Origin: Siniperca chuatsi | Taxonomy: Eukaryota > Chordata > Actinopteri > Centrarchiformes > Sinipercidae | NCBI RefSeq assembly: GCF_020085105.1 | Contig: NC_058052.1 | Coordinates: forward strand, 14,708,233 to 14,772,232 | DNA: 64,000 nt | Direction: 5' to 3' | Shown: positions 32,477-44,300 of the stretch, piece after piece | Numbering within the stretch: position 1 is the first letter of the stretch | Layout of the letters: each line of letters starts with the position of its first letter | Position numbers and translations under genes: made by a program | The notes under the pieces: generated by a model | What the model was told of the DNA's origin: nothing | Databases searched by the model: none | The model's input: only the letters and a program-made list of their open reading frames with translations

Positions 32477-34973
32477 GTGAGTACCATATGTACTCTAGCT
32501 CCTTGTATGTGTGTATATATGTGTGTGTGTGTGTGTGATAGAGAAACTCCCTGATGGTGTCCCTCTGTCTTCTTTTTTCACTGTTTCCCTTCTGTTTGCT
32601 ATATTGTATTGTATTGTAATGCCTGAATATATTGTAGTGGTGCACATGACTTTGCTTAGACTGAAAGAGAACAATAGCCCTGCCTGTAAAGCTGTGTGTG
32701 TGTGTGTCAGTCAGTCAATCACTCACTGGCATTCCAGTCAGGTATAAATAGGCATGAGGGACTGGAAAGAGCAGGAGCAGATGTGTGCCTTTCACATGTG
32801 TCCATAATTTACTTACCTGCTTGTTTATGCTTGCTGCATGTATTTGATGTTTTTTATAAATCCTTAAAGCAAATGGATGGAGTCTAATTTTTGCTCCACT
32901 TTTTAATGTGACATAAATATAGAGATTAAAAAGTAAAGTTAAAGTTTAAACATTTAAAAGAACCAGATTTGCTGTCTGTTCTGTGGTTAATTTATATTCT
33001 GTTATATTTGGGAATACCCCCCCCCCCCCCCCCCATCCACACTCATATCATATGTCCTGTCTGTGCAGCACTGTGCCTCCCTTTATCTCTTTTTTTCCCC
33101 TCTCCCCCTTTTCACTTTTCTCCACTCCCGAGCCAAAGACTCCCCTCTCCCCCCTTCTCATGCCCGTGAACACTCACTCCACAAATTGTTAAATCATGTA
33201 GAAAATTAAGCAAATCTGCTACTTAAGTGAGTCTTGCGCGAGGATCACGTAGCTGTCTTGTAAAACACAGGGAGGATGGGCGATGGAGGAAGAGGTGAGA
33301 CGCCGGCTTGCAGAGTGGAGTTTCTCTGTCTTTTCTGACATTCCTCTGAAATATTCATCAGTAAATCAGAAGTGAGGAGTGCAGGGAGGGAAATAGATTG
33401 TTCTGTTTCAGCTTTTAGAATATCAATCCTGAATAAAACATGCAGTGGGAACGGAGGAGAGAAAGTCTGTGTCAGAGGCAGCATTGGCATAGTGGGAGCT
33501 AACTGCATATTTTATACTTTTCATATTTAATTTCTAAGAACACCTTTTTTTTTTTTGGCCTGGCTGTCTGCATGTTTCCGGGTTGCTTATGTGCAAATGC
33601 TGGTTCAACATTGAATCAGAGAGGAAACATGGTCATTTTGTGGTTTCCTTTTACATGAATGGCCATTCACACTGGAAATATACCCTGCCCCTCCACTCAA
33701 GAGCATTTTTGTGTTAAAAGTTTTTTGTGCATTCATAGGTAATTTACAGCAGGGGATCCATCTCTGGATGTTTTCAAGCACCTCTAGAACACTCAGGACG
33801 CATTTTAAACATGATGTGTATAAAGGTCGTGTGTAATTTATTCCTGGGTCATTGCCTTTTTTGTGTGTGGGGGGGGGGTGGGGGTATGTATTAGTTGTGT
33901 GTGTAGGTCATGTAGAAGATAGCTAGTATAATAGCTACTTAACAATAGAGACTATCCTCTTCTGCAAGTGCAAGACTGTGCAAATCAGTGCAGCCCACCC
34001 TGCCTCACATGATGCTCCCATGTGCAGAGCTAGATTTATGTGTATGTATTTTCAAAATGTGTGTTTCTGTGAATGAAGTTGTGCACCCACTACTGGGGGC
34101 AACGATGAGTTGTGAGTTAGTCACGTTTTTATAGAATTGTCCCACAAGTTTGTAGCCCTTGACTTTGGGATACACTGTTAACAGAAGCTTTTGCTTTGTA
34201 GAAATGTATTTAAATTACAAAGATTTCAAATGTGTAATGCTGCAAAATGTACTTGCCTCACATTAATGGGAGGAGGAGGCGTAGCATTAGTGTTAAGCTA
34301 ACAAAGTAGAAAAGGTTGCACTTCACTTTGCTGTATGTTTATGGATATCTGTGTGTATGTGTGTGTTTGTGCTAATGTATACAGGGTGATGCTTTTGGGA
34401 GATAGAGTGTGTGTGTTAGAGAAGGAGGGGGTTGGTTTTGGGAAGTGTGTGTGTTTGTGGGGTGGGGTGTGTGTATAGAGGGTGTTGAGACAGGCAGCAG
34501 AATCCTATTTGCACTTGTCATTGTGGGTTTGGATCAGGTCTGACCCCTGCGCTCCTCAGACTGAAGCCTGTAATGAGACTGTGAGCTCCATGTATTAAAA
34601 TCACACCCTGCCTCATACGGGCCACCGGCCACTCCCTCCCCCTCTGCTTCCTCTCTGTATCCATTCTCTCTCTCCATCTTTTTCCTTGCCTCTCTTCTCC
34701 CTTGTCTCCGGGCCTTGTTTATATTCATCTGCTGTGGCAAAATAACACATGGTATTCACATTGATATCAGGCTACGCTGAGAGAAAATCTGTGAGGCTGA
34801 TTAAAGTGACTCTACACAGGCAGTAAATGTTGTTAGTTAAGCTTTTAGGTGGACAAGTATTGACCAAACCTGCAGCCCTTCTCTCTCCTTGCTTTATCTC
34901 TCTAACAGCCCTGCTGCTTAGATTAAGTATGTGTCTCGTCTGTGAATGAGTTGATTTGCTGAAGGGGAGGAGC

Positions 34974-35007
<34 letters not shown>

Positions 35008-38000
35008 AGTGTGTACCTTTGTCTAATTGCAAAAAGCCAGTGTACTGATGATGTATTTTCTGTGCCAGAAAATACCCTGTACTGAGATTTGGGGCCATGT
35101 TGGAGCTCCTCCAGAATAGGGAAGGTAGAGGCTGCAAACCATATGCGCGCGCGCACTTGTGTGTGTGTGTGCACGTGTGTGTGCGTGCATGTGTGTGTGC
35201 ACGTGTGTGTGTGCGTGCACGTGTGTGTGTGTGTGTGTGTTTTCATGCATGCCTGTATAAATCTGATGTTCACTTGTGTTTGTTCATAAACTTGTATGTG
35301 CCTCCATATGTGAATGTGCATGCGTGCAGTGAATAAGTAATGTTAGATGAAAACACATGAGGTTTGGTGGTGGTTGAAGATGAGGGGCTCCCTCGCTTCA
35401 ATAACCATGTTTATGTATTTGGGGGTTGGAGGTGTGTGTGCATGTGCCAGAGAATGCCTGCCGTGTTTTTGGCACCAGCACATAGCTGTTACAACTGACA
35501 GCTCACCGGCCACCTGATCCATAATTTACCCTGACAAGACTGAACACAGCCTGCCCACTACCTGCCAACTCTGGCTATGTGACTAAAGTGGAAAGAGCGA
35601 GATGGGAAAAGACAAAGAAGTGGGGTGAGGGGTGGAGCTGTGGGGGTCGAGCGCAGGATGAGATGATCCTTCAAGGCGAGGTTGGCACAATGACTGAGTT
35701 GGTAATCACTAATGAAGGGATTACTGCATAGAGGAGTGAAGAGACGTGTAACTCAACCACAAAGCTAAAGAATGAATAAACGAGATTATGTTATTTATTA
35801 TAAAGGGAAAAATATGTCTAGCTCCGAGGCAGACTTAATTTCATTCAGGTCCTTTTTTACAATCTAATATATCTATCCTCATAGCCGGTAATCCCGTGAG
35901 GAGTGATAATGCCTAGAATGAAGATCATTTAGAGAATGTTTATGCTCAGTGGAGAATTGTGAAATTACAGGCCTGGGACTCAGTCAGTTCAATTTATTGC
36001 CTGCACTACACAGCTGTGGTCTTTTCACTTGTACTGAATACTGTGGTGGATGCCATCGCTATAGCTGTCTTTGGAGTTCAGTTTTTGTCAGTTGTCTTGT
36101 CAGTCCTCTGCCAGACAAAGTATGTGGTAATATAGGTATTGTAGGCCAAAGTAGTTCCTCCTTTGGCACTCTGGGCTGTTTGTATTTTTCAATTGGTCTA
36201 AGCATTTAGTCACCTTTTTACATTTTGCATACATGCGTCATAAGCATGTTGCTTGTCTAAGCAGAGTGATGACAGACTGCTGAGCATCAAAGCCAGCTGC
36301 CGTGTGTCTAAACTCACCCCAGACCCACTGGCCTGCTCTCCTGATGAGCGCAGCTACTTTATGGTAGTGTTTGATTGCACTCATGAGAGACACACACACA
36401 CATCAAATTGACCCCATCAGTGGGATGTGTGTATGTCAATGAATGCCTTCCAACACTAACGCACTTTTGTTTAACTTGCAGAATACCTGTCTGACATTCT
36501 TGTATATAATGTGTATGTGCATGTGCATATGCCAGTGTACATGCATGATTGCTTTGCATGCCTATTTAAGAGTGGCTGTATCTCAGCAGACCATGAAAAT
36601 CGAATCATCTCTCAGAAGTCCATATTTCCTTTTAACCCTCCTGGCTAGCCAATAAGAAGCTGGCAATAGAGAGTGAAGGGTGTGTGTGTGTGTGTGCGTG
36701 TGTGCGTGTGTGCATGTGTGTTAAAATGCACATCAGTGAACACACTCCTGATATGGAAGATATGCCTTCATAATCCACATTTCACGCTAGTCAAGATGCT
36801 TTTGATGTGATACAAGTTTGAGAGGATATTATGGGCAGCAATTCAGATGCAAGGAGCACTTGAGATCTGCATCAGTCTGCACACTTATCATATCAGTGCA
36901 GTGTTTAGTGCAACATTGGAGTGTTTTAATGTACTCTGCTTGAGTCATTCTTAATTCTCAAATATATTAATATATCAATGATTTTCTCGATTATTCTAGT
37001 TATAGTCTATTAATAGTCCAGAAAGAGTCCAAGGTCTTCAAATATCTTGTTTTGTCTGACCAACAGTCTAAATTCTCCCATTTTAGCAGCTGAAACCAGT
37101 CAATGTTTGGCATTTGTGCTTGAAATATAACCGAAACAATTACTTGATTATCAGAAAAGTTTCAGATAAAATGTCTTTTGATTGACTAATCACTTAATTG
37201 ACTTATCGTTCCAGCTTTTGCAGTGGACAAAAGCTAGCAGATGAGCTAATGCAGATATCAGTGTGCTCTGTCAAGGAGAGAGCCCCGCATAGAGCAACTC
37301 TTTATTCTTGGGGATCAACAGATAGATTCAAGCACACATGCAGCATCCATCAAATTAGTCGTCAGCGCACATCTGTCAGGCAAACGTCTTCTCAGTCTTC
37401 CGTGTGGAATAACTGAAACATAATAGATGTGGCAGAGCAGATGTTTTGTCCACATGATACACTTTACAGTCAAAGTACACATTCATATAGCCTAAATGCC
37501 TTCATGCAGGACTCAAAGCCACAACAGAACCTCAGCGTCTGTCACTGAACAAACTACAGATGCAGTACAAACCATAAAAGACCCTTCAGTTTCTGCTTTT
37601 ACTACTGCCCTGTGTGTGTTCTTTTCCCAGCCTGTGGCAGTAATACACATTGGAACAGATGTTTAATTGATTCACTTCGGCCTGAGAGAGTGCCATAAGT
37701 TATCTATGTTTGATCAGAAAGTGGCTGTGTGATACTTTCCTCCCTTGTCTTTTCCCTGGCTATTTAACAGCAGCATCTGCTTCATGAAAAAAAATCAGAG
37801 TCTCCTTGTTATTGTAGTGTGAAGGCCAGGTGAAAACGCCAAAAGATAGATGCTTGGGTTCTGGTCCCTGACATTTACCTGTAGCTGTTTATAAAACGAG
37901 AGAGGCTCTGCAAGATGTAGGAGACCTTGCATCGGTCAAGGCTCCGAGAAGGGGTTGTGTGTGTGTGTGTGTATGTGTGTCCAATGCATGTGTAGGATCT

Positions 38001-38318
38001 GCTTGATGCTTTACCTTTCCTATCAATAATCTTGCTCCTGAGGCCTGACTGAGCAGAATGAAAACTGTAAATAGCCCTTGAGGAGCCCAGGAGCTGGGAA
38101 AACACTCTCAGACATCTATGCACACACGCACACTTAGACGCTTGCTGACGCACACACACACTAAAAATGTACAGTTGAGGGCCTTAACTGCTCGTCTGAA
38201 AGCCACATTTCAATGGGAGGGAATGTTTTGTTCAAGCTGAGCAGAAATCTGACCTCTTAGTGTGGATAGAAGTGTTCCAGTTGGGTTTAAGAGTGTGTTA
38301 TTTTGGTCATGGTGGTCT

Positions 38319-38370
<52 letters not shown>

Positions 38371-41300
38371 ACTTTCTCAGTCTCTCTATCTTTGAGTAGG
38401 AGGTTGTTGTGAGCCCAGATGGTACTTCCTGGTTCCATAGACTATCGGACCAACTAGTATGTAGGCCGCTTTCTCCGCATAGTGTACCAGGCCTCTTCTC
38501 TCCACTGACGTTTCCCAGACAACCCGTCAGCTCTTCACAGCTCCCGGCTTCTTGCAACACTCCACCACACTGCTCCACACCGTCGCTTCTAGGCAGCTAA
38601 CAACACTGTCAGAGCAGCTCTGTCTTCTTTCTGTCTCTCAGTGACTCTATCTTTTTTTTTCTCTTTCTCTCCTGCATGTTTCACGGCTGTCACGTCCATA
38701 TGTTGTGGAGTCTGGAGGAGAAGGAATGCTTCAATCTTCTGCAGCTTCTCAACCTGTTCAGTTCATTCATTAGGGAGAATGCTTGCTGGTATGGTCAAAT
38801 AGCATTATCAGTGTGTGATTGTGGTTAATGAGCATCCACGCTTGGGCTGTACAGGACCTCAGGCCTCTGATCATCAGATTGTTTCCACAGTGAGGAGTTT
38901 GGAGAGCACCGTGCAACTGATTCTCAATCAGCTGGCTTCTGTCTTCCCTGCCAGGCTAAAGCTGTTCAGGACAAATGGTCCTGTGGCGCTCACAGCAGCT
39001 ATACAGAATGACTGCACTGCAAAAAATAAGCTCCTTAATAAGTCATTTAAGTCTAATTTCAAAGAGGAAGGGGGCGAGATGCATTTAATTCCAGTCAAAA
39101 TCCTGACTTGTTTGCCTCGTGTAGAGTTCAGTCTGAATGAACTTTGACCTGCAAAATATCAAGTTTCACCTTCGATATGAAGGATTAACATGTTGCCATT
39201 TCAGCCTGGCTACATTGTGTCTTGTCCTGCCTACTTTTTGCCACGGCCTGTGAGCAAGTTTTGCATTGCCAATTGTTTTGTGGCTGGAAGCATAAGACTA
39301 TTAAACTGAAGCTTGGTATCAACAGTGACCCACCTTTGTCACGTCATACCCCAGTATTGGGACACATTTTCCTGTATATGACAGGAAAAGAGTGTGACCA
39401 TACAATTTTCAATAGTCCCCCAACCTTAGTGTCCAAAGTGTGGCAGCAATTAAGCTGATCAATTAAAAATTAACAGCTTCACAAAACTGTTGATATGTGT
39501 GAACTTTAAAAGGGTGGTTTGCCTTATTATGCCTTAAGTAAGTGATAATTTTGACTTGTTTGCTAGCCTGCACTGTCCCACTGCGGCTATATTCTTTTCA
39601 GTTCTGCAGTGTTTCTGCATAAATTTATAATGTTGGTGAAAAGCTGTACAGCCAATAGTAGTTTCTCTTGTGATCATTATGTTCTTTTGCTCTGGCCAGC
39701 TCCCAGCAGAACACATTTGCCTTCCCCACAGGCACTGTTTGTGTATATGCCAGGAGGTGTGCTTGTGTGCGTTCCTTGTTACAGTATATTCATATGGTGT
39801 TTGCGTATGTGTGTAAGAAACAGAGCACATGTGGATATTTGTATCTGCGTGAGTATATCTGTACGCAGGCCTTAGAAAACCAGTGTGTTTGTCCTCCCTA
39901 TAGTCCTGGGGTTTCATTTCATGTAATGTTGCTCAATTTGAACCAGGTTCCCCTCAGCCGAGGGACCCCAGCAGCTGGCAGAAATAAACATAATGAGTTT
40001 TTCAGCATTGTAGCAGTGCTCTCAGCCCCTTTGAATTATATAGATGTGGATTGGTGGAGCATAGCTGCCGCGTGTCCACCCGAGGGAAGGTGCACCAGGA
40101 AGTACTCCCAGGCATCAATCAACTTGGGACAGAAGATAAAGAGGGATTAGATAGTGATGTCATAAATCCACTTGCTCTCCAGAAAGTGTGTCAGCATTGG
40201 GAATCCTTACAGAGTTTCCAGAGGATGGAATGGATTTGACTGAAGCAGTTGGAGGTGGAAATCCTTTGCTGTAGGAACTGGGAATTATACCTAATAATTT
40301 TATTTAGTTGTACTATGTAATACTGCAGTACAGTAATGTGAAAACCTGCACAAAGTCAGTATTACAAAACATCTGTTTATGAAAGGAGTGGACATGCCTT
40401 TGCTGCTGTGCCAAAATCCATTGCTTAGGTTCCTTTGATTGTAAAACAAAGAAAATAGCAGTGACTGATATTGTAGCTAATAAACAACAGATTTTTCTTT
40501 GAGGCATTGACACCATATATTACTTTGGCTTACAGTGCCCTTATGCAGACATGGAATCAACACAGAGATGAACGCCGCTGACTCCAGACTTTATGCATGT
40601 CTAGAGTTCATATTCTCTTACCTTTCTGTATTTAAGATGTGGGTTCAACTTAGCACCAAAGTTCACTGACCATGTGTATACCACTACTGTGTGTGTGCGT
40701 GCACATGCAAAAATTACTTCCCGGTCTAAAGCTGATGTGAATCCCAGCTACTTTCCATCAACCAGAACAACAGAACATCCTCACAGACAGGAGTAAATTG
40801 GCGAGTTTCCCCAGAGACAGAACACTCCCTAGGGTCAGCAGACATTATCAGATGGGTCAAACACCAGGAGCTGTAGCACTATATACAGGCCATATGCTTT
40901 ATTATAAAGCCCAGTGTGCACTTTATTAGTAACATTTCCCTTTTTATGCAAAATGCATGCTTGGGATAGTGAATTTCATAAATGTACAGCTCAGTATAAC
41001 AGTTAACTGTAGAAGGTCATGTGAACATGCACAAGTCATCAATCCTTGTAGCAGATGAGGTACAGTCAGAACATTGTTATTTGGGCAGTTTTCAAGGACC
41101 TGATTATCACCTGGGCAATTTCAAGGACTTGAAAACATTGCATGATTTCTGTTGCAAAATGCCAATGGAAAAGGTCAGGATATGGCATAAACAGTGTGGA
41201 TCCTGACTAGTAAAAACATCATAGGCTGCTGGTGGCATTTGAGCATTGCCTAAATGTCACAACATTGCTGAACTGGTGCATGGCCAATATGGTTTTTAAG

Positions 41301-44300
41301 ATGGGTACTTTCAGCATGTCTGAAGACGTTTCCAGGAACAGTAAAATTAGTTCAGTCACCAGATCTCAACTAACAAAACACTTTGAGATGTTGTTGCATA
41401 ACGGCTTTGACTAGTCAACTCTGGAGTACATGCAGAAACTACGGCATGTCTCTTATTACAGGATAAAGCAAGACCTCATTGCTGTAGGAGAAAAGTGTGG
41501 TTTCACTTGTTTACGTGTGAGTCATTTTTCCACATATTCCCCCCTGCCACCCCTCTGTCTCACTCACAACCATCTCCTTTCTCCTCTTCTATCTTTCTCC
41601 TTTTTAATGTCCTCCGGGTGTCATCAGCCCTGACCACCCTGAAGATAAGACATTGGGAATCCAGAAGTGTGTGTGGGTGTATGTGTGTGCCTATCTGCGT
41701 AAGCACCTGTAATGAGCACCACATGTTTGTGTATTGGAGCCCGGGCTAATGAAGCCCAGTCCATTATTTATTTCCCGTGGCCCTGTCGCTTGGCCTGTCG
41801 ATGCACCTGTGTACACACACGCATGCATGCATGCACACACACACACACACACCATCTGTCTATAATGACCGTTCTCTTTCGTACTGCATAGCGCTACAGT
41901 CCCTAGAGTGGTCATTAGACGAGAGAGTGACTGAGGGAGAGAGACCAGCGCTTTCAGCGTAGGTTTGGAACCAGTTTTTTGGTTGTGCTTTTGGGTGGGG
42001 GGTTGGGGGGGTCAGGGTAAGGTGGACCCATAATGCTTAGAAAGTGCAGTAGCACAGAGAAACGTTTGCGAGCTTTGCCTGCTTTCTTTTCCCTCTGTCA
42101 TGAGAATACAGTCTGCTACTGAAGTTAAATATGAATCTTTCACAGTCTTCTGCAGCTACAAAGGACAATATAAACCTTTCTTATATCAACAGAGGTAACT
42201 GAATCCACCAAACCACTGAGAGTGCCACAGTCAAATTCAGCATGGTACAATCAGAGCTATCAAATACAAAACACACAATTCAGCACCTTTCGTTTTCAAC
42301 AATTTTGTCTCTCCCTTCTTTTGCAGCGATGGCCAGCTCTCAGCAGGGAGGCTGCTCCTATTGTATCCACAGCTCTTAGCTTTCTGGCCTTGTGGCCCTA
42401 CCCAAATCCCCTCCGCTGGCTCCTGCTAATCCCCACCAATAGTGGACAGGGCAGACAGAGAGAGAGGGGGGTTGTGGGTAAGGGCTGGAATAGAAAGGCA
42501 AACAGGCAGCTCAAATGTGGCTTCCATTTTAATAGGACTTCTTAATATCTCCCAGTGGAATTAAAACTGAGCGTGAACTTCCCTTTAACACAACCTTTCT
42601 GATTTCACCTGTCAATATATGTTACATTTCACATCACATCTAAAGCAATTTGTATTTCATAAACACACCAGCAATTAAAGACATTCTCAGCATATATTAC
42701 ACCAGTAGCATGATTTAGCAAACAGCTTGGGGCACTGTGTGTGCACCATGTGTGTCTGAAGTGTGTGGATGTGTGTGTTGCAAAACTCCAGATAAGATTT
42801 TGACTTAGGTATCAGTAGACAAAGATGCCTCCATGCCACCGTCTGCTCCTTTAGTCATCAGTCTTAACAGGTTCAGAGGGAGAATAAAGCTAAATTATTC
42901 ATATATGTTTGCGTGTCTGTCTTCGCAGGGAGCTGAATGGGAATAACCTCACGCGCATCACCAAGAGTGACTTTGCCGGACTCAAGTACATCCGAGTTCT
43001 GTAAGTACTTGCCTTCATGTTCATGTGTGATGATGAGATGTTTGTATCTATATCTGTGGTGCATGTGAATGTCTGAGTTTATCTATTCATGCATACCTGA
43101 GCTGTATCTAACCTTGCAGCTCACAAGTTCTACAGACTTGCCGCTCAAATTAGCATACACCCAGTGAAGTGGAGATGCTTCTGTCAAGAGTCCTACTCCA
43201 GAGTACATTAAGCTACTGAGTGACTGCAGCTAGTGAAGTAATGGACTTCTCTTTCACTGTATTCTGTCTGTTGTAGTAGCACTTATTGTCCCTTAGACAC
43301 ACACTCACTTGCCCTCTGTTCCCACACATCAACATGTAATGTGTACACAAGCGCCAGTCCTAAATAGGCTCTCAACACAGTTAACACATTCAGGTGAAGT
43401 CATTGACTCCCCCTGTGTTGAAATTAAACAGCACTTGTGACTTCAGGTATTAAAGTAGTTGTAAAAGTGTCTACATGTGTACATGTGTGCGCACACACTT
43501 GTGAGTAATGCCTTAGGTGTTAAAAATACTGCCAGAGGGGAAGCTGTGTAGACCTGAACATGTTTTAAATGTAACACGAGCTGCACATAATTCCGACTTG
43601 CCGACTATTTTCAAGCCTCATCATTTCTCGCCCATCCCCCTGTCTTCCCCTTCTTTTCTGAGCTTCAGCTTGCTTGTTCCCACTGCTCCTTGTCCCCTCT
43701 CGTCTTCCCATGCATGCCTTCTTTTCTGCACCACCTTCTACCCCCACGTGGAGGTTAAATACCTTTGTGTCGGCAGCTTGTCACTAGCAAGTAAGAAGGA
43801 AACAACTCCTTGCAGGGGTACTAAAGACAGACCTTCCCTTGCTGTAAAGTCTCTGATTCCCTTGCAGCCACCACTTTGCTACACGTAACACTCACAGGCA
43901 CACCCACACACACACTGCTAGCTTTCTGAAATGTCAGCCAACCATATACATGAATGTCTGTGTGCAACCAGAAAAAAGTCTGTCTCTATGTATTGGGGGG
44001 TGACGTCTGTGGGGCAACAGCATTAAGACTAACAGCGTGTTGACCTCTGATCCTGCTGACCCCTGGGCAACCCAAACAGGAACAGATGTTTATCTTTACA
44101 GTCAGCTGCCATCTATCCTGTCAGTCTAAAATCAACACAACTGATTTACTTCCATTCGTCTGGCACTGGGTGCTTGGCTGGGCAAATCAGCAATGTGTGT
44201 GTGAGAGAATGCACAACAACAGAGGAACTATAGGGAAAAAGTAGAAAGAAAGAGATCAGAAAAATTGAAGCCTATGTGCCCTTAGACTGTCTGTAAAAAA

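Larger units (their letters stand above)
32477..42928 (+). other. slit1: slit1 intron 1 (10.5 kb)
   Basis: Long intron with many microsatellites, a poly-C run (about 33017-33034) and a fish MITE copy (36979-37221). I saw no exon or RNA gene. All open frames here are short, and many run through CA/GT repeats. Confidence 0.85.

Noticed and set aside
32145..32645. 166-codon minus-strand frame over slit1 exon 1
   Set aside because: Antisense shadow of the conserved slit1 exon; it continues into CA-repeat sequence.
34923..35336. Several His/Thr- or Cys/Val-rich frames
   Set aside because: They are translations of GT/CA microsatellites.
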